From Acuticoccus kalidii (lineage in GTDB: Bacteria > Pseudomonadota > Alphaproteobacteria > Rhizobiales > Amorphaceae), in NCBI RefSeq assembly GCF_021556395.1, contig NZ_JAKGCS010000033.1:1-64000 (forward strand): 64,000 nt of DNA, in the 5' to 3' direction. The position numbers and the translations under genes are program-made. Below are positions 25,305-35,315 of this stretch, piece by piece. The notes beneath the pieces were generated by a model. It did no database searches, had not been told where the DNA came from, and saw only the letters and a list, made by a program, of their open reading frames with translations. Positions within the stretch are counted from its first letter, which is position 1, and each line of letters begins with the position of its first letter.

Positions 25305-25413
25305 TGAAATATAACGTGATATCCGAGCGTTGAGGACAAGGGACCCCATTAAGGTGGCCACAGGAGTGATCCTGTAGACTTATCGGTTACAGTACGACTC
25401 GGAGAAGGGTGGT

Positions 25414-26355
25414 GTGATCGTAACGTGCGGCGAAGCCCTCGTGGACCTGATGCCGGAGACCGTGGGCGGAGAGACGCTTTATCGCCCGGTTCTCGGCGGT
25501 TCGCTTTATAATGTGGCCCTCGGCATAGCGCGTCTCGGCGGCCGAGCGGGCTATCTATGGGAATTGTCGAACGACAGTCTCGGCACCGATTTTTTGCAAG
25601 CCTTGCGGAAGGACGGCGTGTGCGTCACCGCCATTCGCCGCACGGATCGGGCGACTCCGGTGGCGGTGGTCGACCTTTCGGGCGCCGAGCCGCGTTACAA
25701 TATTGCCGACCCGGACCGCGTCATGAACGAGATGGTGCCGCCTGCGATCCCGGCGGAGGCGACGTGCCTCGTGATCGGCTCGGCGGTGCTCGCACGCGAG
25801 CCGGTGGCCACGGAAATCGAGGCGCTTGCGGGACAGGCGCCGCTCGTCGCGATGGACTATAACGTCCGTCCGCCATCCATCCACGACCTCGCGGCGTATA
25901 AGGCGCGGTTGGTTCGCCTGTCCGAAAAAGCGGGGATTGCCAAAGCGAGCGTTGCCGATCTCGAGATTCTCGGCGAAGAGGATCCGACAGCTTTCATGCG
26001 CGCGCTGGTCGCATCCGGTACGGGTCTTGCCGTGTTGACGGCGGGCAAGGACGGGGCGAGCGCGTTCACGGCCGCGGGTGAGGCGCATGTCGCGAGCCGG
26101 GTCGACGCCATGGTCGATGCTGTCGGGGCGGGGGACGCGTTCATGTGCGGTCTACTTACGATGTTGCAGACTTGGGGATCTTTGTCCTACGACGCGCTCC
26201 GCTCTCTCGGTGAGGATAGGCTTCGAGCGCTTCTCGACTATGCTCAGAGTGTCGCGGCGGTGACATGTCGATCCAAAGGCGCCGTAATGCCCCGTGCGGC
26301 TGAGCTTTGGACTGGTGATGACGTCGCGATCGCGGCAGACGGTGCGGTGGCGTAG
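25414..26355 (+). CDS. PfkB-family carbohydrate kinase
   Basis: This is a 313-residue sugar kinase starting at GTG 25414 after GGAGAAGG. CGEALVDLMPE and GGSLYNVALGIARLGG (substrate side) open the fold, and DAVGAGDAFMCGLL holds the catalytic Asp and the anion hole of the ATP site. It phosphorylates a sugar, most likely fructose or a keto-sugar, but the substrate cannot be read from the sequence. It is divergent from paaX and 160 bases ahead of the PKS gene on the same strand; whether it belongs to that unit is unclear. Confidence 0.85.
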   Translation: MIVTCGEALVDLMPETVGGETLYRPVLGGSLYNVALGIARLGGRAGYLWELSNDSLGTDFLQALRKDGVCVTAIRRTDRATPVAVVDLSGAEPRYNIADPDRVMNEMVPPAIPAEATCLVIGSAVLAREPVATEIEALAGQAPLVAMDYNVRPPSIHDLAAYKARLVRLSEKAGIAKASVADLEILGEEDPTAFMRALVASGTGLAVLTAGKDGASAFTAAGEAHVASRVDAMVDAVGAGDAFMCGLLTMLQTWGSLSYDALRSLGEDRLRALLDYAQSVAAVTCRSKGAVMPRAAELWTGDDVAIAADGAVA

Positions 26356-26517
26356 TTTGGAGGTGTTCTTGCAGCGCAGAAGGCAATCCCATATGCGTCT
26401 ACGGCCTTGCGCTGGCCTCCCCCTGACCGGGCAGCGCTGGGGACCGGCACCATGTCGCCTACGCGGGCGCATGAAGCCTTCGTCAAGTCTTGTCGGTCGG
26501 ACTAGAGGATCGTGTGT

Positions 26518-29500
26518 ATGACCGTGTCCGTCTCGAAGGTCGCGCTTGTTGGCTCGGCCTGCCGTCTCCCGTCGGCACATGGTCTCGATGCCTTTTGGGA
26601 TGTTCTGATCAACGGCCGCTGCACCATTACCGAGCTCGACGAGTCGCGCTTCGGGACCGAGCAGCACCGCCACCCTGATCGCAACCGGCCCGGCCGCGCC
26701 GTCACCTTCGCCGCGGGGCAGCTCGAACGGCCGTTCGCGTTCGACACGTTCTATTTCGGCATCTCGCCGCGCGAGGCGACGGCGATGGATCCGCAACAGC
26801 GTATCCTCCTCGAAGTCGCTGTCGAGGCGCTGGAGAATGCCGGCATCCCGGCCGATTCGCTCGCGGGCGAAGAGGTCGGCGTCTATGTCGGCGCGTCCTC
26901 GCTCGACTATGGCACGCACGCCCAGATCGACACGGCGGCGATCGAGCCCCAGTCGATGACCGGCAACACGCTGTCCATTATCGCGAATCGCCTGTCCTAC
27001 ATCTTCGACCTGCGCGGCCCGTCCTACGTCGTCGACACCGCGTGTTCCTCCTCGCTGATCGCCCTGCATCAGGCGATCGAGGATATCCGCTCCGGCCGGA
27101 TCGACACCGCGATCGTCGGTGGTGTGTCGATGCTCCTCCATCCGGTGCCCTTTATCGGCTTCTCCCGTGCCTCGATGCTGTCGGCCAACGGCCGCTGCCG
27201 CGCGTTTGACGCCGGCGCGGACGGCTATGTCCGCTCCGAGGGTGCGGTCGCGATGGTGCTGCGCGCCGAGCATGTCGCGCGCGAGAACAAGGATCCGATT
27301 CGCGCGCGCTTTGTCGGCTCTGGCATCAATGCCGACGGCCGCACCACGGGCCTCTCGCTCCCCTCGATGGACGCGCAGGCCGCACTGCTGCGCAAAGTCT
27401 ACGAAAAGGGTGAGATCGACCCCAACGCGCTCGCCTTCGTCGAGGCGCACGGCACGGGAACCCGCGTCGGCGACCCGATCGAGTCGGAAGCGATCGGCCG
27501 CGTGCTCGGCGTCAGCCGCAACGATCCGCTGCTGATCGGCTCGGTGAAGACCAATTTCGGCCACCTCGAGCCCGCCTCCGGCCTCGTCGGCGTTCTGAAG
27601 TCACAGCTCGCCCTCGCGAACGATACGCTGCCGGCGTCCCTCTTCTTCGACACGCCGAATCCCGACATTCGCTTCAAGGAGCTGAACCTCGAAGTCGCGG
27701 GCGAATCGCGTGCGCTCGGCAAGAGCGACGGCCTGCGCCTTGTCGGCGTGAACTCCTTCGGCTTCGGCGGTGCGAACGCCCACGTCGTCCTCGCCGACGG
27801 CGATCCCGTCGCCGCGCAGCCGGCTGCGCCCGCCCGCAGCACGCCGCTCGTGATCAGCGCAGCGTCGAAACCGGCGCTCCAGGCGCTCGCCGGCCTCAGC
27901 GCCGACGCGCTGGACGCTTCGGGCGATGCCGGCCGCTACGCGAACGCCGCCGCGCACCGCCGTCAGCGGCTCGCCCACCGCGCCGTCATCGCCGCCGGCC
28001 CCGCCGCCGAGATGAGCGCCGCGCTGAAGGCGGTCGAGACCGGCAAAGAGCACCCGCTCGCCGTCATCGGCGAAGCGGCTGTCGCCACGCAGAAGCCGGT
28101 CTTCTGCTATTCCGGCAACGGCTCGCAGTGGGCCGGCATGGGTCGCACCGCCTACCAGAACGAGACCGATTTCCGCCTTTCCTTCGACCGCACCGACCGG
28201 CTCTTCATGTCGGTCGCCGGCTGGTCGCTCGTCACGATGCTCTTCTCCGAGGATCTCGAGACCGAGATCGAGCGGACGGAGATCGCGCAGCCGCTCCTTT
28301 TCGCCCTCCAGGTCGCGATGACCGAGGCGCTCGCGCGGCAGGGGCTGACCCCCTCGCTCGTCGTCGGCCATTCGGTCGGCGAGGTGGCGGCGGCCTGGGC
28401 CTGCGGCGCGCTCTCTCTGTCCGATGCGGTGAAGGTGATTCACGCCCGCTCCACCCATCAGGAGGTGACGCGGCATCTCGGCGGCATGGCGGCGCTCCTG
28501 CTGCCCGCCAAGGAGGCGCAGGAGGCGATCGCCCCCTATCAGGGCCTCGAGCTCGCCGCGATCAATTCCAGCCGTTCGGTGACCATCTCCGGCCCGACCG
28601 ACACGCTCGCCGATTTCGCGAAAGCCGCGCGGCAGAAGCGCTGGGCGGTCAAGCGCCTCGATCTCGACTATCCGTTCCACTGCGCGCTCGTGGAGCCGAT
28701 CCGCGATCCGCTGCTCCATTCGCTGGAATCGATCACGCCGCGGACGGCCGAGATCCCGATGATCTCCACCGTCACGGGCGCGCTCGTCGACGGCAGCGAG
28801 CTCGACGGCGAATATTGGTGGAAGAATGTTCGCCAGCCGGTGCATTTCGCGGACGCGATCATCGCCACTCTGGCCGATCATCGGCTTTTCGTGGAGATCG
28901 GCCCGCGCCCGGTGCTCCTCACCTACATCAACGACGCCTCGCGCGGCTCGGACGTCAAGGCGATCGCGCTCTGCTCGTTCCGCCAGAACGATACGAGCAC
29001 CGATCCGGTCGGCAACGTGGTGCGCAGCGCGCTCGCCAACGGGTCGATCGTCGACGACGTCCAGATGTTCGGCCCCAAGGTCGTCGGCCCGGATCTCCTG
29101 CCGGTCTATCCCTGGCAGCACGAGGATTTCCGCACCCAGGTGACGGTGGAGCGGGTCTGCCTCGATTCGCGCTACGAGCATCCCCTTCTCGGCCGTCGCT
29201 ATCTCCTCGACGATCACGAGTGGCGCATTTCGATCGACCACAAGCGGCTGCCCTTCCTCGCCGACCACAAGGTCGAGGCGGCGGTGGTGTTCCCGGCGGC
29301 CGGCTTCTCGGAAATGCTGCTCGCCGTCGGACGGATCGTGTCGCCCGGCCACCCGGTCGAAGTGCGCGATCTCGACATTTTCGCCCCTCTCGTCCTCGAC
29401 AATGAGACCGAGCGTGAGGTGCGCACCCGCGAAGTGTCGCCGAACACCTACATGATCGAGAGCCGTCCGCGTCTGTCGGAGGATGGCTGGACGCCGCACG

Positions 29501-32500
29501 TGAAGGCGACCGTCGGCCGCGCGCCGGCCGCGCCCGAAAATCCCGAGCCGTTCGTGCGGCCCGAAGGTGCGACGACCGTCCCCGCCGCGCGTCTCTACGA
29601 GATGACGACGGCGTTCGGTCTGCCCTACGGCCCGGTCTTCCGCCGTGCCAATCTCGTCACGCTGATCGACGAGGAGCGGGCGCATGTCCGCCTCGCCGCG
29701 GCCGATCCGGCGACGGCGCGCTATGACTTCGCGCTCGACCCGACGCTGTTCGACTCGACCTTCCACGCCCTTTTCGCCTTCCTCGCGGGGCGGATGATCG
29801 GGTCCGACATGGCGGTCCTTCCGATTCGCCTCGGGCGCATCGTGCTCGCCGAAGGCGCCCGCGCGCCGGTCGAGGCGGATATCACGGTGCGCATGCCGAC
29901 CGACGGCATCGTCGAGGCCGATTTCGTCATGCGCGACGCGCAGGGCGACATGGTCGCGACGGCGAGCGCGGTGCGCTTCCAGGCCGTTCCGCTCGGTCGC
30001 AATGCGGGCGCGGAGACGATCATCGCCGCGCCGCTCCTGAAGCGCATCACCCGCGCCAACGAGCCGGCGACGGTCGAGGCGCGTCTGCCGAAGGATCTCG
30101 TCGCCGACGGCGGTGTCGAGCCGTCCGAGACGGCGCTTCTCATCGAGGCCGGCGTCCAGGCCGCCGCCGCCGAAGCGCTGCGGCCGCTCCTCGGCGAGCC
30201 CGCCCGCCTCTCCGATCTCGCCGCCAGCGGGACCGTTGCCGCGAACGCGCTCCCCCTCGTCGCGCGCTTCCTGATGGCGCTCGAAGCCTCGGGCAATGCG
30301 AGCGAATCCGAGGAGGGTTGGACCGTCCATGGCGACGAGATCGAAATCTCGGACGTCGTGTCGCTCCTCATCGCAGAGCACCCGGAGCGCCTCGCCGAGG
30401 CGGCGTTCCTGTCGGCGCTGCCCGGCTGGCTCTCCACCGCCTTCCACGACGGACTGCCCGCATTCGAGCGCCCGCTCGCCGACGCGCTGATGCAGCAACT
30501 CGTCAATGACGGGCCGTTCGCCGCGCCGATCTTCGCCGCGCTCGTCGAGACCGCGCGCGCGACGCTCGATGCGGATGGTGGCTCGCCGGTGCGCCTTTGC
30601 GTCCTCGGCGCCGGCAACATCTCGTTCCTGCGCAAGCTCTCCGAACTCGTCGATCCCGCGCTCACCCGCATCGTGATCAGCGACCGCGACGAGGTGGTGC
30701 TCGAACGCGCCCGGCTTCTCTGGGAGAAGACCGTCGGCGTCGAAGTGACGCCGTTCGCCGATCTCGGCGACACGGGCCATCCGTTCGATGCGATCGTCTT
30801 GCCGCCGACCCTCGGCGCGCACGACCTCAAGGCGCTCGCCTCACTGACGAAGCCCGGCGGCGCGTTGATCGCCGGCGCCTTTGCGCCGTCGCTATTCGCG
30901 GACGCTGTCGGCGGCCTTCAGGGCGATTGGTGGGCCGGATCGTCCGACGCGGAGAGCCCGGTCGGGCGTCTCATCGGCTCTGACGAATGGCCGACGGTGC
31001 TCGCAGAGGCCGGCTTCGAGGCGAACGAGATCGGCGCGCTCGCCGCGGCGGACACGGACGCGCTCATCGTGACCGCCCGCCGGATGGCCGGCGAGCCCAG
31101 CGAAGCGACCTTCCAGCTCCCGCACCTTCACGCGGTGGGCGACGCGGCGCGCAAGATGTGCGTCGCGCTCAGTGCCATGCAGACCGAGCGGCCCGACGTT
31201 CACGAGCTGACCGTCGTCGGTGATGGCCCGATCCTGCTCGCGATCGACGAGCACGATCCGGCCAAGATCGCCGACCATCTCGCCGCGCTCGGCACCTTCC
31301 TCGCCGCGCTCGGCGAAGAGACGCGGTCGGTGACGATCGTCACCTTCGGTGCGCAGGTCGAGGGCGCGAACGAGATCCGGCCGACGGCGGCGGCCCTTTC
31401 GGCCTTCTGCCGCGTCGCGCTCAACGAGTTCCCGCATCTCGACATGCGCCTCGTCGACGTCGCCGACAGCTTCGACGCCAGCGAGGCGGCGGTGCGCGTC
31501 TTCGCCGAGCTCGCGGAGCCGAACGCCGAGCGGGAGATCGTCCTGTCTAGCGATCATCGCGCCGCGATGCGCTATGTCCCGGCGATCCCGGCCGAGTCGC
31601 ACTCGGGCGATGCGACGGTGCTCGCCATTCCGCGCCGCGGCTCGATCGACCATCTCGAATGGCAAAGCCGCGCCAATCCCGCGCTGCAGCCCGGCGAGGT
31701 GCGGATGCGCGTCGAGGCGACCGGCCTCAACTTCCGCGACGTGATGTGGACCCTCGGCCTGCTGCCGCACGAGGCGCTGCAGGACGGCTTTGCCGGCCCG
31801 ACGCTCGGCATGGAGTGCTCCGGCGTCATCGAAGCGGTCGGCGAGGGTGTCACCGATCTCGTGGTCGGCGATCCGGTCATCGCGTTCGCCCCGGCCTGTT
31901 TCGCCTCCCACGTCACCGTGCGCTCCGAGGCCGTCGCCAAGCGGCCGGCCCTCCTCGACGCCCCGTCGGCGGCGACGATCCCCGTCGCCTTCCTCACCGC
32001 CTATTATGCGCTGGTCTCGCTCGGCGGGGTCGAAGAGGGCGAAACCGTCCTCATCCATGGCGGCGCGGGCGGTGTCGGTCTTGCCGCGCTCCAGATCGCC
32101 AAATGGCGTGGCGCGCGCGTCTTCGCGACCGCGGGGACGACCGAGAAGCGGGCACTCCTCGAACAGCTCGGCGCCGACGAGGTCTTCGATTCCCGCTCGC
32201 TCACCTTCGCCGACGAGGCCCTGAAGGCGACCGGCGGGGAGGGGGTCGACGTCGTCCTCAACTCGCTCGCGGGCGAGGCGATGGAGCGTTCGATCGCGAC
32301 CCTGAAGCCGTTCGGCCGCTTCCTGGAGCTCGGCAAGCGCGACTTCTACGCCGACACGAAACTCGGCCTGCGTCCCTTCCGCCAGAATCTCAGTTATTTC
32401 GGCATCGACGCGGACCAGCTCATGAAGCACCGCGCGAAGCTCGCCAAGCGGCTGCTGACGGAGATCATCGGCCTCTTCGAGACCGGCGATCTGACGCCGC

Positions 32501-33864
32501 TGCCGTATCGCCGCTTCGCGCCCGAAGGCATCCGCGACGCCTTCCGTCTGATGCAGCATGCCGGGCATATCGGTAAGATCGTGGTGACGGCGCCCGAGCC
32601 GATCCCCGACACCGCCGAGGAGCCGGTCGCCGCGATCGACCCCGACAAGGCCTATCTCCTGGTTGGCGGCACGTCCGGCTTCGCCTTCGCGACGGCCGAG
32701 TGGCTGATCGGGGAAGGCGCGCGCCATCTGGTCCTCGCGAGCCGTTCCGGCGTGAAGGACGAGGCGATCGCCGAATCGATCGAGGCGCATCGCAAGGCGG
32801 GCGTCGAGATCGACGTCGCGGCGCTCGACGTCACCGACAAGGCGGCGGTGTCCGCCCTCGTCGGTGAGATCAACGGCAAGCGTCCGCTCGGCGGCGTCTT
32901 CCACATGGCTATGGTGCTCGACGACGCGCTCATCACCTCGCTCGATGCCGGCCGCTACAAGACCGTGCTCGATCCGAAGATCGCCGGCGTCATCGCCCTC
33001 GAAGCGGCGACCGCGGACATTCCGCTCGACCTCTTCGTGGTCTACTCCTCGATCACGGTTCAGCTCGGCAATCCGGGCCAGGCGAACTATGTCGCCGCGA
33101 ACGCCTTCCTCGAGGCGATCGCCCGCCGCCGCCGCGCCGAGGGCAAGCCCGCCCTCGCCGTCGCCTGGGGCGCGATCGCCGACCGCGGCGTCCTCGCGCG
33201 CGACATGCAGACCAACGAGCTCCTGCAGCGCAAGCTCGGCCGCCACGCGGTGACCGCCGCCGAGGCGCTCGCCAAGCTGAAGCGCCTCATCGAGACCGGG
33301 GCGATGACCTCCGGCCCGGCGATGCGGATGGTCGGCAAGGTCGACTGGATGGCCGCGCGCAAGGATCTCATCCTCGCCGCCACGCCGACCTTCGAGGACC
33401 TCGCCGACGATCTCGGCGACAATGCCGACGATGCAGGGTCGATCGACCTCGCCAAGCGCCTCAAGGGGCTCACCGACGCGGAAGCGATGACGGAAGTCAC
33501 CAAGCTCCTCGCCGGCGAAATCTCGCGCATCCTGAAGCTTCCCGCCTCCGAGGTCGACGTGCACAAGCCGCTGACCGCGCTCGGCATGGATTCGCTGATG
33601 GGTGTCGAGCTGCGCATGGCGGCGGAACAACGGCTCGGGATCGACATTCCCCTCATGTCGCTCGCCGCCGGCGCGACGCTCAGCGACCTTGCCCGCAAGG
33701 TCGTGCAACGCGGTCGTGGCGGCGCCGACGAGGTCCAGCCCGACGAGGCGGCCGAGGCGCTCATTTCTCGCCATCTCGGCTCGGATGGGCCCGACGTCAA
33801 CGAGCTCGGCGAACTCGAATCCGCCGTCCGCGAAAAGACCGCGGGCATGAGGACGATTATATGA
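26518..33864 (+). CDS. rkpA: Fully reducing type I polyketide synthase (RkpA/WcbR-like)
   Basis: This is a 2448-residue enzyme; ATG 26518 is preferred (AGAGGA 8 bases upstream) over GTG 26512. Domains: ketosynthase 1-430 with DTACSSS (Cys176), HGTGT and KTNFGH; acyltransferase about 530-830 with GHSVGE (Ser619) and YPFH where HAFH marks malonyl units; dehydratase about 890-1180 (His917, Gly replaced by Ala in the HxxxGxxxxP motif); a degenerate methyltransferase-like region about 1230-1500; enoylreductase about 1700-2020; ketoreductase about 2040-2280; carrier domain with GMDSL (Ser2359). No thioesterase. In rhizobia and Burkholderia such enzymes build lipids for capsule anchoring. The symbol is by architecture, not proven orthology. 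Confidence 0.85.
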   Translation: MTVSVSKVALVGSACRLPSAHGLDAFWDVLINGRCTITELDESRFGTEQHRHPDRNRPGRAVTFAAGQLERPFAFDTFYFGISPREATAMDPQQRILLEVAVEALENAGIPADSLAGEEVGVYVGASSLDYGTHAQIDTAAIEPQSMTGNTLSIIANRLSYIFDLRGPSYVVDTACSSSLIALHQAIEDIRSGRIDTAIVGGVSMLLHPVPFIGFSRASMLSANGRCRAFDAGADGYVRSEGAVAMVLRAEHVARENKDPIRARFVGSGINADGRTTGLSLPSMDAQAALLRKVYEKGEIDPNALAFVEAHGTGTRVGDPIESEAIGRVLGVSRNDPLLIGSVKTNFGHLEPASGLVGVLKSQLALANDTLPASLFFDTPNPDIRFKELNLEVAGESRALGKSDGLRLVGVNSFGFGGANAHVVLADGDPVAAQPAAPARSTPLVISAASKPALQALAGLSADALDASGDAGRYANAAAHRRQRLAHRAVIAAGPAAEMSAALKAVETGKEHPLAVIGEAAVATQKPVFCYSGNGSQWAGMGRTAYQNETDFRLSFDRTDRLFMSVAGWSLVTMLFSEDLETEIERTEIAQPLLFALQVAMTEALARQGLTPSLVVGHSVGEVAAAWACGALSLSDAVKVIHARSTHQEVTRHLGGMAALLLPAKEAQEAIAPYQGLELAAINSSRSVTISGPTDTLADFAKAARQKRWAVKRLDLDYPFHCALVEPIRDPLLHSLESITPRTAEIPMISTVTGALVDGSELDGEYWWKNVRQPVHFADAIIATLADHRLFVEIGPRPVLLTYINDASRGSDVKAIALCSFRQNDTSTDPVGNVVRSALANGSIVDDVQMFGPKVVGPDLLPVYPWQHEDFRTQVTVERVCLDSRYEHPLLGRRYLLDDHEWRISIDHKRLPFLADHKVEAAVVFPAAGFSEMLLAVGRIVSPGHPVEVRDLDIFAPLVLDNETEREVRTREVSPNTYMIESRPRLSEDGWTPHVKATVGRAPAAPENPEPFVRPEGATTVPAARLYEMTTAFGLPYGPVFRRANLVTLIDEERAHVRLAAADPATARYDFALDPTLFDSTFHALFAFLAGRMIGSDMAVLPIRLGRIVLAEGARAPVEADITVRMPTDGIVEADFVMRDAQGDMVATASAVRFQAVPLGRNAGAETIIAAPLLKRITRANEPATVEARLPKDLVADGGVEPSETALLIEAGVQAAAAEALRPLLGEPARLSDLAASGTVAANALPLVARFLMALEASGNASESEEGWTVHGDEIEISDVVSLLIAEHPERLAEAAFLSALPGWLSTAFHDGLPAFERPLADALMQQLVNDGPFAAPIFAALVETARATLDADGGSPVRLCVLGAGNISFLRKLSELVDPALTRIVISDRDEVVLERARLLWEKTVGVEVTPFADLGDTGHPFDAIVLPPTLGAHDLKALASLTKPGGALIAGAFAPSLFADAVGGLQGDWWAGSSDAESPVGRLIGSDEWPTVLAEAGFEANEIGALAAADTDALIVTARRMAGEPSEATFQLPHLHAVGDAARKMCVALSAMQTERPDVHELTVVGDGPILLAIDEHDPAKIADHLAALGTFLAALGEETRSVTIVTFGAQVEGANEIRPTAAALSAFCRVALNEFPHLDMRLVDVADSFDASEAAVRVFAELAEPNAEREIVLSSDHRAAMRYVPAIPAESHSGDATVLAIPRRGSIDHLEWQSRANPALQPGEVRMRVEATGLNFRDVMWTLGLLPHEALQDGFAGPTLGMECSGVIEAVGEGVTDLVVGDPVIAFAPACFASHVTVRSEAVAKRPALLDAPSAATIPVAFLTAYYALVSLGGVEEGETVLIHGGAGGVGLAALQIAKWRGARVFATAGTTEKRALLEQLGADEVFDSRSLTFADEALKATGGEGVDVVLNSLAGEAMERSIATLKPFGRFLELGKRDFYADTKLGLRPFRQNLSYFGIDADQLMKHRAKLAKRLLTEIIGLFETGDLTPLPYRRFAPEGIRDAFRLMQHAGHIGKIVVTAPEPIPDTAEEPVAAIDPDKAYLLVGGTSGFAFATAEWLIGEGARHLVLASRSGVKDEAIAESIEAHRKAGVEIDVAALDVTDKAAVSALVGEINGKRPLGGVFHMAMVLDDALITSLDAGRYKTVLDPKIAGVIALEAATADIPLDLFVVYSSITVQLGNPGQANYVAANAFLEAIARRRRAEGKPALAVAWGAIADRGVLARDMQTNELLQRKLGRHAVTAAEALAKLKRLIETGAMTSGPAMRMVGKVDWMAARKDLILAATPTFEDLADDLGDNADDAGSIDLAKRLKGLTDAEAMTEVTKLLAGEISRILKLPASEVDVHKPLTALGMDSLMGVELRMAAEQRLGIDIPLMSLAAGATLSDLARKVVQRGRGGADEVQPDEAAEALISRHLGSDGPDVNELGELESAVREKTAGMRTII

Positions 33865-35249
33865 AGAAGCGTGGTTTCGGTGCCCTCAAGGACGTCGCGA
33901 AGGATCAGCTCCTCGCGGCCGCGCGGGCATCGCGCAAAGCCGGCCTCGAACGTCGCTTCGACCGGATCGTGCCGCACGAGGCCGAGCGGCGGACCCATTC
34001 GACGGCGTTCGATTTCGGCACCCTCGACGAGGTGCGTGAGCTGAAAATTCAGCGCGTGGCGGCGGACCTTCTCAAGATCGAGAACCCGTTCTTCCGCCCG
34101 CACGAGACCCGCGCCGCCGCCCATACGGTCATCGCCGGCCGGGAGATGATCAACTTCTCCTCCTACGACTATTGCGGTCTCAATGGCGATCCGCGCGTCG
34201 TTTCCGCTGCGATGAAGGCGATGGAGACGTTCGGCACCTCCGTCTCGGCGAGCCGCGTCGTCTCCGGCGAGCGCCCGTTCCACCGGGAGCTCGAGCAGGA
34301 GATCGCGCAGTTTCTCGGCGTCGAGGATGCCGTCGCGATGGTCTCCGGCCATGCGACGAACGTGACGACGATCGGCCAGCTTCTCGGCCCCAAGGATCTC
34401 GTCCTCACCGACGCGTTCATTCACAATTCGATCGTCGAGGGCGTGCGGCTCGCGGGCGCGACGCGCCTCACCTTCCGCCACAACGATCTCGACCATCTCG
34501 AAGAGCTGCTCACCGCCAACCGGCACAGCTTCAACCGCGTTCTGATCGCGGTCGAGGGGCTCTATTCGATGGACGGCGACGCGCCGCCGCTCGGCCGCCT
34601 CGTCCGCCTCAAAAATCGGCACGATGCATGGCTGCTCGTCGATGAGGCGCATGCGCTGGGCGTTCTCGGCCAGACCGGCCGCGGCCTTGCCGAGCGCGAT
34701 GGTGTCGACCCGAACGCGGTCGAGATCTGGATGGGCACGCTGTCGAAGACGCTGTGCTCGTGCGGCGGCTTCATCGCGGGCTCGGCGGCGCTCGTCGAAT
34801 ATCTGAAGGCGACGGCGCCCGGTTTCGTCTTCTCCGTCGGCATGCCGCCTGCGACCGCGGCCGCCGCCCTCGAGGCGCTGCGGATCCTGGAAGCGGAACC
34901 GGAGCGGGTGACGCGCCTCACCGAGAACGGTCAGCGCTTCCTCGCCGCCGCGAAGGCCGCCGGGCTCGACACCGGGACCAGCGAAGGCCTCGCGGTGACC
35001 CCGATCATCATCGGCGACAGCATCCTCGCGGCGGTCGTCTCCCACCGTCTCGCCGAGCGCGGGGTGAACGTTCAGCCGATCATCTACCCCGCAGTTCCCG
35101 AGAAGGCGGCCCGGCTGCGCTTCTTCATCAACTCGACGCATTCCAACGAGGACATCGACCAGGCGGTCGCCATCACCGCCGAATGCCTCGACAAGACGTT
35201 GAGCGACGGGGCAGGGCTCAAGCAGCTCGCCGACAGCCTCGGCCGCTGA
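33861..35249 (+). CDS. rkpG: Alpha-oxoamine synthase (RkpG/WcbT-like)
   Basis: This is a 462-residue PLP enzyme of the 8-amino-7-oxononanoate/serine-palmitoyl transferase family. INFSSYDYCGLNGDP, ETFGTSVSASRVVSGE, DEAHALGVLGQTGRG, and TLSKTLCSCGG (Lys296 for PLP) are visible. It would release the polyketide from its carrier by decarboxylative condensation with an amino acid, giving an amino-ketone lipid; the amino acid is not predictable. The first 90 residues are an extra N-terminal extension compared with biotin-pathway enzymes. It overlaps the PKS stop by ATGA, which supports a direct functional pair. Confidence 0.85.
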   Translation: MKKRGFGALKDVAKDQLLAAARASRKAGLERRFDRIVPHEAERRTHSTAFDFGTLDEVRELKIQRVAADLLKIENPFFRPHETRAAAHTVIAGREMINFSSYDYCGLNGDPRVVSAAMKAMETFGTSVSASRVVSGERPFHRELEQEIAQFLGVEDAVAMVSGHATNVTTIGQLLGPKDLVLTDAFIHNSIVEGVRLAGATRLTFRHNDLDHLEELLTANRHSFNRVLIAVEGLYSMDGDAPPLGRLVRLKNRHDAWLLVDEAHALGVLGQTGRGLAERDGVDPNAVEIWMGTLSKTLCSCGGFIAGSAALVEYLKATAPGFVFSVGMPPATAAAALEALRILEAEPERVTRLTENGQRFLAAAKAAGLDTGTSEGLAVTPIIIGDSILAAVVSHRLAERGVNVQPIIYPAVPEKAARLRFFINSTHSNEDIDQAVAITAECLDKTLSDGAGLKQLADSLGR

Positions 35250-35253
35250 GCGC

Positions 35254-35293
35254 GGGCCCCGGCGGCCCGCCGAACGCGGGCCCGGCGGGGCCG
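35254..35293. terminator. GC-rich imperfect hairpin between convergent genes
   Basis: CCCCGGCGGCCCG and CGGGCCCGGCGGGG can form an imperfect stem around CCGAACG. It lies between the convergent oxoamine synthase and DUF302 genes. No U tract is present, so it may be a Rho-independent-like barrier of modest strength. Confidence 0.35.
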
Positions 35294-35315
35294 GTGACAC
35301 GATCGAGGCAAACCG

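Noticed and set aside
27601..33774. Very long minus-strand open frames across the PKS gene
   Set aside because: They mirror the codon bias of the PKS and are Arg/Glu/Gly-rich with no domain. The PKS frame on the plus strand is unbroken with all domains.
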